Source: Gaiellaceae bacterium
Lineage (GTDB): Bacteria > Actinomycetota > Thermoleophilia > Gaiellales > Gaiellaceae
Direction of reading: 5' to 3'
DNA length: 64,000 nt
NCBI GenBank assembly: GCA_026002995.1
Contig: BPGK01000001.1
Span: forward strand, 1,178,001 to 1,242,000
The notes below the pieces were generated by a model. The model had not been told where the DNA came from. It did no database searches and worked only from the letters and a program-made list of their open reading frames with translations. Position 1 is the first letter of the stretch. Each line of letters begins with the position of its first letter. This document shows positions 1 through 8,229 of this stretch, piece by piece. Position numbers and translations under genes: made by a program.

Positions 1-71
1 AATTGGTAGACGCGCACGGTTCAGGTCCGTGTGCCCGTCAGGGCGTGGAGGTTCGAGTCCTCTCATCCGCA
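1..71 (+). tRNA. tRNA-Leu(CAG), 5' end cut off by the window
   Basis: This is the 3' portion of a leucine tRNA. The anticodon stem (15-19 with 27-31) encloses the loop 20-26, and the anticodon CAG is at 22-24, so it reads CUG. A long variable arm (about 32-46) marks it as class II. The T stem 47-51/59-63 encloses TTCGAGT. The 3' acceptor strand is 64-70, with discriminator A at 71. CCA is not encoded. The 5' acceptor strand and part of the D arm lie outside the window. Confidence 0.93.
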
Positions 72-111
72 TGGTGGCCTGCCGTCCCGAGCGGGCCCGG
101 TCGCGCCGTCG

Positions 112-567
112 CTAGGGAAGCGCGGCGAGCACCTCGTCGACGTGCGTGTCCGGCTTGACCCTCCGCAGCACGCGGACGACCGTGCCGTCAGGGTCGATGA
201 CGAAGGTCGAGCGTTCCATGCCCATGCTCGTCTTGCCGTAGAGCCGCTTCTCGACCCACGTCCCGTAGCGCTCGGCCACCTCGTGGTCTTCGTCCGAGAG
301 CAAGGTGAAGGGGAGGCCGTACTTCTCCTTGAACCGGCGGTGGCGCTCGGGGCTGTCCGGGCTCACGCCGAGGACGACGACGCCTCGCGCCTCGAGCTCG
401 CCCCAGGCGTCGCGGATCCCGCACGCCTGTCGCGTGCACCCAGGCGTGTCGTCGCGGGGGTAGAAGTAGAGGACGACCGTCCGGCCTCTGAAGTCCTCGA
501 GCGACACGTCGTCGCCCGTGTCGCTCGGGAGCGTGAACGTCGGTGCGGGCGTGCCTTCTTCGACCAT
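112..567 (-). CDS. bcp: Thioredoxin-dependent peroxiredoxin, BCP/PrxQ type
   Basis: This 151-residue protein reduces hydrogen and organic peroxides in the cytoplasm, using thioredoxin as electron donor. It shows the AhpC/TSA fold with the motif DDTPGCTRQAC near residues 39-49. The first Cys is the peroxidatic one, and the second, five residues later, is the resolving Cys of the PrxQ subfamily. The later ERSTFVIDPDG segment is typical of the family. Length is normal for BCP. The gene is monocistronic and divergent from the small membrane protein gene at 645. Confidence 0.96.
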   Translation of the reverse strand: MVEEGTPAPTFTLPSDTGDDVSLEDFRGRTVVLYFYPRDDTPGCTRQACGIRDAWGELEARGVVVLGVSPDSPERHRRFKEKYGLPFTLLSDEDHEVAERYGTWVEKRLYGKTSMGMERSTFVIDPDGTVVRVLRRVKPDTHVDEVLAALP

Positions 568-630
568 CTCCGGGTGCCTCCGCTTCCTCCTCGACGGGCC
601 CGCGCGTACGGTCGTGTCGCGCCGCGAGGG

Positions 631-636
631 TAGGGT
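631..636 (+). promoter_or_regulatory. -10 hexamer TAGGGT of the 645 gene
   Basis: TAGGGT lies 8 bases before the ATG at 645, with no Shine-Dalgarno sequence between them. This is the leaderless arrangement seen repeatedly in this window. It is inferred from spacing only. Confidence 0.5.
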
Positions 637-644
637 GCCGGTCG

Positions 645-998
645 ATGGTATCCGTCCACGAATGGCTCGGCGCGGCGGTCATCGCCGTGTGCGTCGCCTC
701 CGCCGCGGTGGGACTTCTGGCGGCTCGGCGAGGGCACGCAGGCCCGGTCGTCTCGAACCTGCTCGTGCTCGCCCAGACCGTCCTCGTCGCGCAGGCCGCA
801 GCCGGCCTCCTGCTCCTCTCGGACGGGCACCGAGCGCCGGATCGCCTGCACTACGCCTACGGGGCGATCGCGCTCGGGGTCGTGCTCGCCCCCTGGTTCT
901 ACGCGCCGCCGGAGGCGCGACGGCGCCTGGTCTGGTTCTCCGGCGCCGCCTTCCTGGCCGGCGCGCTCGCCACGCGCGCGTACCTGACGGGCTCGTGA
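645..998 (+). CDS. Small four-helix membrane protein, unknown function
   Basis: This is a 117-residue, very hydrophobic protein with about four predicted membrane helices: residues 8-25, 36-54, 64-84 and 90-108. I do not recognise a named family. The ATG at 645 is preferred over an upstream in-frame start at 543, because 543 lies inside the divergent bcp gene and TAGGGT sits 8 bases before 645. Its stop overlaps the GTG start of the next gene (GTGA), so the two are probably translationally coupled and may act together in the membrane. Confidence 0.72.
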   Translation: MVSVHEWLGAAVIAVCVASAAVGLLAARRGHAGPVVSNLLVLAQTVLVAQAAAGLLLLSDGHRAPDRLHYAYGAIALGVVLAPWFYAPPEARRRLVWFSGAAFLAGALATRAYLTGS

Positions 999-1369
999 GC
1001 CGGCTCTGGGATCGCACGCCACCGCTCGTCCGCGCCTTCGGCGTCGTCGCGGCGATCGCCCTGGTCGTGGTCGTCCTCTCGCTGGAGCCGGTCCTCGCCG
1101 CGATCGGCGGCCTGCTGCGGATCGCCTTCTTCCTCGCGATCGCGTTCTTCCTCTTCCTCGTCTGGCGGGAGCGGCGCGGCGACCTCGAGGCGTGGTCGGA
1201 GTGGAACCGCCGGCTCTTCTACCTCGCGATCGCCCTTGCCGTCGTGACGGTGGGGACGTGGATCGGCTACGGCCTCCCCGGCGCGAGGGATGCGCTCGCG
1301 CTCGTGCTCGTGCTCGCCGGCTGCGTCTGGGTGGTGGTGCGCGTGTGGCGCCTCGAGCACCGCCTGTGA
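995..1369 (+). CDS. Small membrane protein, unknown function
   Basis: This 124-residue protein begins at the GTG that overlaps the TGA of the previous gene. It has hydrophobic helices near residues 13-35, 38-55, 72-90 and 97-115, separated by a basic/acidic stretch (WRERRGDLEAW) that should face the cytoplasm. No catalytic motif or family is recognised. Coupling to the 645 gene suggests a two-subunit membrane unit. About 130 bases of intergenic sequence follow before the convergent glycosidase-like gene, and I see no gene in them. Confidence 0.7.
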   Translation: MSRLWDRTPPLVRAFGVVAAIALVVVVLSLEPVLAAIGGLLRIAFFLAIAFFLFLVWRERRGDLEAWSEWNRRLFYLAIALAVVTVGTWIGYGLPGARDALALVLVLAGCVWVVVRVWRLEHRL

Positions 1370-1498
1370 AGCGGCGCAGCCCGGGACGCGTTGGGGAGCG
1401 ATCGGCGTGATGTCGGCGCGGTTCCGTCTCCCACACGTACGCCGTTTCGCAGTACGCTGGCAGCGGGTGGTGGGATGGGGTGCCCCACGGGGGCGGTC

Positions 1499-2956
1499 TC
1501 ACGGCAGCCGCCACGGACGTCCGACCCGGATCGTCGGTCTCCCTGGATTGACCGGGTGCGTGAGGCGCAGCGTGTACCGGTAGCGACCTCGTCCGAGCTG
1601 CCGCCAACCGAGGTCGACGTCGACCTGCTCGTCCGCCGCTGCGACCCCGCTCCGCGCGAGGAGGGTGGCGCCGGTCGTCGCGCGCTCGAGGCGGACTCGG
1701 TATGCGCAGTCGAGCGAGCAGCGGAAGGCGACGCGAAACTGCCCGCGTCTGGCCTCGGCACGACTCCCGAAGCGCACGAACGTCGGGCGCACGACGAGCT
1801 CGAGTCCGGGGCAGCGGGCGATCGAGCCGCCGGCGGTGCGCGCGAGCGCCCGGGTGACGCGAGGGAGGCTCGCCTTCGGCGTGCCGTCGACGTAGTAGAC
1901 CCCGGACTGCCACGCCTCGAGCGCGCGCTCGTCCCGCGAGAGGAAGAAGAGGATCCCCTCCACGGTCGGTTGACAGTACGCGAGGGCGAGCGCTTGCTCG
2001 TAGAACGCCGCCTGCGTCTCCTCGTCGACGGGCCGGGTTCCCGGCGGTTCCACGCCGGTGTAGAGCGACGCCTTCGTCGGAGGGATCCGGGTCTCGACGC
2101 CGTACTCGCCGTAGAGGATGGGAAGCGTCGAGCCCCGTTGCGCGGTGCCGTCGAAGGCCTCCCCGAGCAGGCCGACGAGCTTGTCGTAGTCGGCGATCCC
2201 GATCGATGTTCCGGGATGGAGCGTCGCGGGGGGCTGGCTCGAGTGGTCGCCGTAGACGTGGATCGAGAACGCGTCCATGACGGGGCGGGTGCGGCCGCTC
2301 GCGCGGTACGCGGCGCCGAGGGCTCGGATGAACGTCGTCGGGGAGTGCGTCGGCCGGAGCCCGGTCGGCCGATCGGTGCCACGCGGCGAGACCGCGCCGC
2401 CGTAGACGCGGACACTCGGAGCCGCCGCCTTCACGGCGTCGTAGGTCATCGCGAGCAGGGCGAGGTAGGCGGCGGGCGCAGCGCTCGCTCCGTCGGGCTC
2501 GAACTGGGGGAGCCAGAAGCGGTTCAGGTTCGGCTCGTTCCCGACGATGAGGTCGCGGATCGCCGGGACCTCGCGCGCGATCGTGGCCGCGTAGCTCGCG
2601 AACTCGGCTCGCGCCTCCTCGGTCAGCGGCGTCGTCGGCGACCCGCGGTGCATGACGGTGACGTAGACGCGAACCCCGTTCCTCCGTGCGGCCGCGGCGA
2701 CCTCCGTCAAGACCGCGAGCTCCGCTTCCTCCGGCGCGGCCTTCCCCGGCTCCCAGTAGCTCGTGATCCGGGCCGCGCGGAACCCGCTCACGCGGAAGAC
2801 CTGCATGCGCGCCTCGGCCTCGACGAGCGAGCTCGCCCGGAGGTGGTCCTCGACCGCGCCGATCGCCATCCCCTGGCCGGCGGTCGCGGGAGCGACGCTC
2901 GCGAGCGACCACAGTAGACCGGCCGCGACCGAGGCGCCGAGGAGCGCCCGAACCAT
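1499..2956 (-). CDS. Secreted glycoside hydrolase-like protein (GH-A TIM barrel)
   Basis: This 485-residue protein has an N-terminal signal peptide (about residues 1-26, ending near ATAG). The body resembles clan GH-A glycosidases. A GNEPN motif around residue 139-143 would hold the acid/base Glu, and a YGEYG motif in the middle of the protein would supply the nucleophile Glu. The C-terminal 120 residues look like a beta-sandwich. A paralogue with the same layout lies at 35606-37036. Substrate is unknown. The start ATG at 2956 is 6 bases from a minus-strand -10 (TAGCGT), so the mRNA is probably leaderless. The gene is divergent from uvrC. Confidence 0.78.
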   Translation of the reverse strand: MVRALLGASVAAGLLWSLASVAPATAGQGMAIGAVEDHLRASSLVEAEARMQVFRVSGFRAARITSYWEPGKAAPEEAELAVLTEVAAAARRNGVRVYVTVMHRGSPTTPLTEEARAEFASYAATIAREVPAIRDLIVGNEPNLNRFWLPQFEPDGASAAPAAYLALLAMTYDAVKAAAPSVRVYGGAVSPRGTDRPTGLRPTHSPTTFIRALGAAYRASGRTRPVMDAFSIHVYGDHSSQPPATLHPGTSIGIADYDKLVGLLGEAFDGTAQRGSTLPILYGEYGVETRIPPTKASLYTGVEPPGTRPVDEETQAAFYEQALALAYCQPTVEGILFFLSRDERALEAWQSGVYYVDGTPKASLPRVTRALARTAGGSIARCPGLELVVRPTFVRFGSRAEARRGQFRVAFRCSLDCAYRVRLERATTGATLLARSGVAAADEQVDVDLGWRQLGRGRYRYTLRLTHPVNPGRPTIRVGRPWRLP

Positions 2957-2961
2957 GGGGA

Positions 2962-2968
2962 TACGCTA
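2962..2968. promoter_or_regulatory. Overlapping bidirectional -10 element (TACGCTA)
   Basis: On the plus strand TACGCT (2962-2967) precedes uvrC. On the minus strand TAGCGT (2968-2963) precedes the glycosidase-like gene by 6 bases. The two hexamers share five bases, so both promoters could not be occupied at the same time. Confidence 0.5.
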
Positions 2969-2976
2969 GCTGGAGG

Positions 2977-4815
2977 ATGCAGGAAGGCCTCGAGGGGAAG
3001 CTGCGAGCGCTGCCGGCGAAGCCCGGCGTGTACCTGTTCCGCGACGCGGACGGCGAGGTGCTCTACGTCGGCAAGGCGAAGTCGCTGCGCGGACGGGTTC
3101 GCAGTTACTTCCGCGGCGGCGACGGACGGGTCGGGACGGCACGGCTCGTCGAGCGCGTCGCGGACCTCGAGGTGATCGTCACCCGTACGGAGGCCGAGGC
3201 GCTTCACCTCGAGCAGAATCTCGTCAAGCGCTACCGACCGCCCTTCAACATCCGGTTGCGCGACGACAAGTCCTTCCCGTACATCGCGGTGACGCTCGAG
3301 GACGAGTACCCGCGCGTGATGTTCACCCGGGAGCGACACCGCCGAGGCACCGTCTACTTCGGGCCCTACGCGAACGCGAAGAAGGTGCGTCAGACGCTCG
3401 ACGTCTTGAACCGGGCGTTCCGGTTCCGACCCTGTGAAGGCCCGCGCCCGGGAAGGCACTCCGGGGTGCCCTGCCTCGACTTCCACATCGATCGCTGCCT
3501 GGGGCCCTGCGTGGGAGCGGTCTCGCGCGAGGAGTACGGTCGCGTCATCGAGGGCGTCGTCGCCTTCCTCTCCGGAGACACGGAGCCGATCCAGCGTGAG
3601 CTCGAGCAGCGGATGCGCGATGCGGCCGCAGAGGAGCGCTTCGAGGACGCTGCGCGCTACCGAAACCGTCTCCAGGCGGTGCGGCACCTGGCGGAGCGCC
3701 AAGCGGCGGATCGACGCTCGGTCGGGAGCACCGACGTGATCGGAGTCGCCGTCGAAGGAGATCGCGCGGCGGTGCAGGTCTTCCCGCTGCGGGACGGGAA
3801 GCTGATCGACCGGTACGGCTTCCACCTGGAGAACGTCGCCGGCGAGGACGAGGCGGCCGTGATCGAGGCGTTCGCGCTCGAGTACTACGGGGCGACGCCG
3901 AGCGTCCCGCCCACGGTGCTCGTCCCGCCCGTGCTCGAGGACCCCTCGGCGCTCGAGGAGGTGCTGGCCGAGCGGAGAGGCGGCGCGGTGCGCGTGTCCG
4001 CGCCACGACGCGGCGAGAAGCGCCGCCTCGTCGAGCTCGCCGTCGAGAACGCGAAACTCGCGCTCGTCGCCGATGCGGCGGAGCGGGAGGCGTCACGGCT
4101 GCGGCGGGTCGCTGCGCTCGAGGAGCTCCGGGAGGCCCTCAACCTCGAGAGCCTGCCGCTTCGGATCGAGTGCTTCGACGTCTCCAACCTCCAGGGAGAG
4201 GCGATCGTCGCGTCGCTCGTCGTCTTCGAGGATGCGCGCCCGAAGAAGGCGCACTACCGGACGTTCACGATCCGCGGGCTCGACGGTCAGGACGACGTCG
4301 CGGCGATGCGCGAGGCCGTGTCGAGGCGGTTCGCGCGGGCTGCGGAGCTCGCGGGCGATGAGAGCTTCTCGCAGGTCCCAAACCTCGTCGTCGTCGACGG
4401 GGGCAAGGGCCAGCTCGGCGCGGCTCTCGCCGCCCTCCACGAGCTCGGCCTCGAGCGGATTGCGGTCATCGCGCTCGCGAAGCGCGCGGAGGAGGTCTTC
4501 GTGCCCGGAGAGAGCGCGCCGATCGTGCTCGACCGCCACGGAGCGGGGTTGCAGCTCCTGCAGCGCGTCCGCGACGAAGCGCACCGCGTCGCGCTCCGGC
4601 ACCACCGCCGCCGGCGAGAGTCGAGGTCGCTGGAGACGATCTTCGAGGGCCTCGTCGGGGTGGGTCCTGCTCGGCGTCGCGCGATCCTCCGTCACTTCGG
4701 CTCCGTTGAGCGCTTCCTGGAGGCGTCGCAAGAAGAGCTGGAGGGCGTTCCCGGACTCCCGCAGAAGACCGCCCGCTCGATCTACGCGCAGCTCCACAAG
4801 GCCGGCCCGCGCTGA
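2977..4815 (+). CDS. uvrC: Excinuclease ABC subunit C
   Basis: UvrC makes both incisions in nucleotide excision repair after UvrA/UvrB load on damaged DNA. The protein is 612 residues, the usual size. It has an N-terminal GIY-YIG nuclease (GVYLF and VLYVGKAKS, residues 17-37), a UVR UvrB-binding segment near 205-240, the RNase H-like second nuclease beginning at FDVSNLQGE (about residue 400) and continuing through VVVDGGKGQL, and C-terminal helix-hairpin-helix motifs (GVGPARRRAIL). The start ATG has GGAGG just upstream. The rapZ-yvcK genes that often follow uvrC in actinobacteria are not here. Confidence 0.98.
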   Translation: MQEGLEGKLRALPAKPGVYLFRDADGEVLYVGKAKSLRGRVRSYFRGGDGRVGTARLVERVADLEVIVTRTEAEALHLEQNLVKRYRPPFNIRLRDDKSFPYIAVTLEDEYPRVMFTRERHRRGTVYFGPYANAKKVRQTLDVLNRAFRFRPCEGPRPGRHSGVPCLDFHIDRCLGPCVGAVSREEYGRVIEGVVAFLSGDTEPIQRELEQRMRDAAAEERFEDAARYRNRLQAVRHLAERQAADRRSVGSTDVIGVAVEGDRAAVQVFPLRDGKLIDRYGFHLENVAGEDEAAVIEAFALEYYGATPSVPPTVLVPPVLEDPSALEEVLAERRGGAVRVSAPRRGEKRRLVELAVENAKLALVADAAEREASRLRRVAALEELREALNLESLPLRIECFDVSNLQGEAIVASLVVFEDARPKKAHYRTFTIRGLDGQDDVAAMREAVSRRFARAAELAGDESFSQVPNLVVVDGGKGQLGAALAALHELGLERIAVIALAKRAEEVFVPGESAPIVLDRHGAGLQLLQRVRDEAHRVALRHHRRRRESRSLETIFEGLVGVGPARRRAILRHFGSVERFLEASQEELEGVPGLPQKTARSIYAQLHKAGPR

Positions 4816-4820
4816 GCGCG

Positions 4821-5765
4821 TCAGCGAGTGGTCTCGTCGGCCGTGCGCGTCTCGAGCGCGGTCGAGTACCGGAACGTGCGGAGCGTGAGGACAATCGCCG
4901 TGAAGCCGGCGGCGACGTTCGTGAGCGTGAGCGTGATCTTCGCCCCGACGCTGAACGCGAGCAGGACGGACGCCGGTGCGGCGCCGCTCAGCACGTACAC
5001 GAGGAGCGCTTGCTCCGTGCCGATGCCCGCTGGAGTGATGGGGAGGAGCGTGGCCATGCTCTGCGACACCTGGACGAGCGTTGCGCGCTCGAGCGACTGC
5101 GGGATGTCGAAGGCGTCGAGCAAGAACCAGATCGTCGCGAGCCGCAAGCCCCAGTCCGCCGCCTGCCAGAGCGCCACGCGGCCGAGGTAGCGCGTCGGTG
5201 GACGGAGGACGCGGAAGGCTTGGCCGATCCGCTCCCGGAGGTTCGCGACGTGGCCCCGGACCCAGGCCAAGAGGAGGGCGAGGGCGATGAGCGCGCCTGC
5301 GACGAGCAGGTCGAACAGGAGTGGGCGCGCGAGCAGCCAGGCGAAGTCGAAGCTCTCGAGCGACGCGAGCACCTCGAGGCCGGGGAGGGCTCCGATCGCG
5401 ACGGCCCAGCCGAGGAGGAGGCTCGCGGCGACGACGTCGAAGAGGGCGAGCACGGCCGTGGTGGAGATGACGGTCGTGTAGGTGCTGCCCGCGATCGCGC
5501 GGTGCGCGAGCACGATCCGGACGGCATCGCCGGCGCGGGCAGGAGCGATGGCGTTGACCCCGACGCCAGCGAGGTACGCGGCGTAGATCGACCGCCACCG
5601 GACGCGGCTCTCAGGGTAGGCAGCGGCGAGCACGTTCCGCCAGGCCATGCTCGTGCAGGCCATCTTCACGAGGTGGCAGCCGATCGCGAGCGAGAGCGGG
5701 AGCGGATCGACCGAGCCGAGTCGGTCGAGGAACGACTCCGTCGCATCGAGGATTCGAACGAGCAC
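4821..5765 (-). CDS. Flippase-like integral membrane protein (UPF0104 / LPG synthase TM-domain family)
   Basis: This 314-residue polytopic membrane protein has about eight hydrophobic segments and the family signature PITPAGIGTEQALLVY near residues 238-253. Family members include the flippase half of MprF and stand-alone proteins proposed to move lipids or lipid-linked sugars. The synthase half of MprF is missing, so only a transport role is plausible. The substrate cannot be told from the sequence. It starts at a GTG, ends 5 bases from the uvrC stop in convergent orientation, and lies downstream of pruA on the same strand with 83 bases between. Confidence 0.82.
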   Translation of the reverse strand: MLVRILDATESFLDRLGSVDPLPLSLAIGCHLVKMACTSMAWRNVLAAAYPESRVRWRSIYAAYLAGVGVNAIAPARAGDAVRIVLAHRAIAGSTYTTVISTTAVLALFDVVAASLLLGWAVAIGALPGLEVLASLESFDFAWLLARPLLFDLLVAGALIALALLLAWVRGHVANLRERIGQAFRVLRPPTRYLGRVALWQAADWGLRLATIWFLLDAFDIPQSLERATLVQVSQSMATLLPITPAGIGTEQALLVYVLSGAAPASVLLAFSVGAKITLTLTNVAAGFTAIVLTLRTFRYSTALETRTADETTR

Positions 5766-5848
5766 GGCACCGTCCTTCGCGGGCGCGGCCTCGGGTGCGG
5801 CCGCATCTGCGGGATTGTCGCGTCAGTGGTCGCTTCGCCCGCGCCGTC

Positions 5849-7483
5849 CTACTCGTCCGGGGCGAGGTACGGGTAGCGGTAGTCCGTCGGGGAGAGGAAC
5901 GTCTCCTTCACCGTCCTCGGCGACACCCAGCGGATGAGGTTCCACATCGAGCCTGCCTTGTCGTTCGTCCCGCTCGCACGCGAGCCGCCGAACGGCTGCT
6001 GGCCGACGACGGCGCCCGTCGGCTTGTCGTTGACGTAGAAGTTCCCGGCGGCGTAGAGGAGCGCGTTCTCGGCCTGCTCGATCGCCTGCCGGTCGGTCGC
6101 GAAGACGGCGCCGGTGAGGCCGTAGGGCGCCGTCTCGTCGACGAGCTCGAGCGTGTCCTCCCACCGACGCTCGTCGTAGACGTACGTGGTCAGGATCGGG
6201 CCGAAGAGCTCGTCACGGAGCAAGCGGAAGCCGGGATCGTCGGTCGCGATCACGGTCGGGGAGACGAAGTAGCCCTCGGAGTCGTCGACCTCCCCGCCCG
6301 TCAGGATCTCGGCACCGGCGGCGCGGGCCTCCTCGATCGCCTGCGCATGCGTGCGGAAGGCCGCGGCGTCGATGACCGCGCCCATGAAGTTCTCGAAGTC
6401 GCTCACGTCGCCGATCTTGATCGTCGACACGTCTTCGACGATGCGCTCGCGGATCGTCGGCCACAGGTTCGAGGGGACGTATAGTCGCGAGGCGGCCGAG
6501 CACTTCTGCCCCTGGTACTCGAACGCTCCGCGCACGATGGCCGTCGTCACCGCGTCCGGGTCGGCGGACGGGTGGACGAGGATGAAGTCCTTCCCGCCCG
6601 TCTCGCCGACGATGCGGGGGTAGTTGCGGTACGAACCGATGTTGCGACCGACCGTCTCCCACATCCCGTTGAACACCGCGGTGGAGCCGGTGAAGTGGAT
6701 CCCGGCGAGCTCCGGGCTCGCGAGCGCGGCGTCGCCGATCGTCGCACCGGATCCGTACACGAGGTTGATCACCCCGTCCGGGAGGCCCGCCGCCTGCAGG
6801 AGCCGCATGAGGTAGTAGGCGGAGACCGCTGCCGTCGATGCCGGTTTCCACACGACCGTGTTGCCCATGAGCGCCGGCGTCGAGGAGAGGTTCCCCCCGA
6901 TGCAGGTGAAGTTGAACGGGCTGACGGCGAAGACGAACCCCTCGAGGGGACGGTACTCCATCCGGTTCCAGGTGCCCGTCGGGGAGTACGGCTGCTCCGC
7001 GTAGATGCGGGTGAGGAACTCGACGTTGTACCGCCAGAAGTCGACCATCTCGCAGACGGCGTCGATCTCCGCCTGGTGGATCGTCTTCGACTGATTGAGC
7101 ATCGTGGCGGCGTTCAGCGTCGAACGCCACGGGCCCGCGAGCAGCTCGGCGGCGCGGAGGAAGATCGACGCGCGCTCGTGCCAGGGCATCCGCGACCAGT
7201 CGGCGTGCGCTTCGCGGGCGGCGTCGATCGCCTGCTGGACGTGCTCGGGGCCGCCCTTGGCGACGTCGGCGAGGACGTGCGTACGGCGGTGGGGCATGAC
7301 GGCCTCGAACGTCTCGCCCGTCTCGACGTCCTTGCCACCGATGACGAGTGGAATGCGTATGCGCTCGCTCTCCATGCGGCGCAGGCGCTCCTTGAGCTCC
7401 GCCCGCTCCGGCGAGCCCGGAGCGTACGACTTGGGTGGCTCGTTGACGGGGTGCGGTGGCTTGAAGATCCCGGGTGCGCTCAT
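5849..7483 (-). CDS. pruA: L-glutamate gamma-semialdehyde (1-pyrroline-5-carboxylate) dehydrogenase
   Basis: This NAD-dependent aldehyde dehydrogenase is the second step of proline catabolism, converting glutamate semialdehyde to glutamate. At 544 residues it is the single-function, RocA/mitochondrial-like type rather than a PutA fusion. Landmarks are FAVSPFNFTCIGGN, HFTGSTAVF, the general-base region GETGGKDF, and the nucleophile in QGQKCSAASR. No proline dehydrogenase gene is adjacent. The ATG at 7483 follows a minus-strand TAGAAT (7490-7495) by 6 bases, so translation is probably leaderless. It is divergent from ogt. Confidence 0.96.
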   Translation of the reverse strand: MSAPGIFKPPHPVNEPPKSYAPGSPERAELKERLRRMESERIRIPLVIGGKDVETGETFEAVMPHRRTHVLADVAKGGPEHVQQAIDAAREAHADWSRMPWHERASIFLRAAELLAGPWRSTLNAATMLNQSKTIHQAEIDAVCEMVDFWRYNVEFLTRIYAEQPYSPTGTWNRMEYRPLEGFVFAVSPFNFTCIGGNLSSTPALMGNTVVWKPASTAAVSAYYLMRLLQAAGLPDGVINLVYGSGATIGDAALASPELAGIHFTGSTAVFNGMWETVGRNIGSYRNYPRIVGETGGKDFILVHPSADPDAVTTAIVRGAFEYQGQKCSAASRLYVPSNLWPTIRERIVEDVSTIKIGDVSDFENFMGAVIDAAAFRTHAQAIEEARAAGAEILTGGEVDDSEGYFVSPTVIATDDPGFRLLRDELFGPILTTYVYDERRWEDTLELVDETAPYGLTGAVFATDRQAIEQAENALLYAAGNFYVNDKPTGAVVGQQPFGGSRASGTNDKAGSMWNLIRWVSPRTVKETFLSPTDYRYPYLAPDE

Positions 7484-7489
7484 GCGCCG

Positions 7490-7495
7490 ATTCTA
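7490..7495 (-). promoter_or_regulatory. -10 hexamer TAGAAT of pruA
   Basis: TAGAAT reads toward pruA and ends 6 bases before its ATG, without a ribosome binding site between. It is one of the best matches to TANNNT in the window. Confidence 0.55.
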
Positions 7496-7554
7496 GGGTG
7501 CCGCCGACGTGTCCGCGCCGGAGCCGGCGTGCGCGCGAGTAACCGCAGGCAGAG

Positions 7555-7560
7555 TACAGT
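7555..7560 (+). promoter_or_regulatory. -10 hexamer TACAGT of ogt
   Basis: TACAGT lies 6 bases before the GTG start of ogt at 7567, again the leaderless spacing. Confidence 0.5.
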
Positions 7561-7566
7561 CGCGAC

Positions 7567-8229
7567 GTGCCCGTGATCGAGACGCGCTACCGGGTCGAGG
7601 GCTGGGGGACGGGGGAGCTGTGGACGCGTGGAGACGCGCTCGTCGCCCACTGGTTCACGTTCGACCCCGTGCCGGCGGAAGGAGCACCGTCGGGGAGGCC
7701 CGAGGTGGGCGCCGACCTCGGTGCAGGGGGCCGGCGGGGAGCGCGGTCGCGCCCCCCTCGGGGGGTGTGTGGGCCCCCGACGTCCACGATAGCGACTGCC
7801 TCGTCACGGATGGGAGACGACTCCGTCTCGAGGTCGCGACAGCGCTGTGCCGGCGAGCGCGCCGCGGACGGCCCCGCTGAGCGCGCTGCGCGCGACCTCG
7901 TGGAGCGTCTGCGGGCGTTCCTCGAAGGCGGGGACGACGGGTTCCGCGACGTCCGGCTCGATCTCGAGGACGCGACGCCGTTCCAGCGCGCCCTCACGAC
8001 GGCGCTGCGCGCCGTGCCACGGGGCGAGACCGTCACGTACGGTGAGCTCGCAGCGCTCGCCGGCCGTCCCGGAGCACACCGCGCGGCCGGAACGTTCTGC
8101 GCCGGGAACCGCTTCGCCTTCGTCGTCCCCTGCCACCGCGTCGTCGCTGCAAACGGCATCGGCGGGTACGGAGCTGCGGGCGTCGCCGTGAAGCGCCGTC
8201 TGCTCGCGCTCGAGGGCGTCGCGGCGTGA
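7567..8229 (+). CDS. ogt: Methylated-DNA-[protein]-cysteine S-methyltransferase
   Basis: This suicide enzyme transfers the methyl group from O6-methylguanine in DNA to its own Cys. The C-terminal domain is clear: TPFQRALTTALRAVPRGETVTYGELA, the DNA-reading AGTFCAGNR, and the active-site PCHRVV near residue 195. The protein is 220 residues, about 50 longer than usual. The excess is a poorly conserved, Arg/Gly-rich stretch at residues 45-100 encoded by a hairpin-rich segment (7726-7778). The N-terminal strand segment (ETRYRVEGWGTGEL) looks normal. The stop overlaps the whiA start (GTGA). Confidence 0.93.
   Translation: MPVIETRYRVEGWGTGELWTRGDALVAHWFTFDPVPAEGAPSGRPEVGADLGAGGRRGARSRPPRGVCGPPTSTIATASSRMGDDSVSRSRQRCAGERAADGPAERAARDLVERLRAFLEGGDDGFRDVRLDLEDATPFQRALTTALRAVPRGETVTYGELAALAGRPGAHRAAGTFCAGNRFAFVVPCHRVVAANGIGGYGAAGVAVKRRLLALEGVAA
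7726..7778. repeat. Nested hairpins inside ogt
   Basis: An outer inverted repeat GGGGGCC (7726-7732) pairs with GGCCCCC (7772-7778). Inside it GGGGAGCGC (7736-7744) faces GCGCCCCCC (7749-7757), and CCCCCC/GGGGGG (7752-7757/7760-7765) offers an alternative hairpin. It lies exactly in the part of Ogt that does not look like the family, so it may be an inserted palindromic element or simply an expanded linker. Confidence 0.5.

Noticed and set aside
1370-1498. A short hairpin (TGGGG-TG-CCCCA) between convergent genes
   Set aside because: The stem is too short and has no T-run. I cannot assign a terminator.
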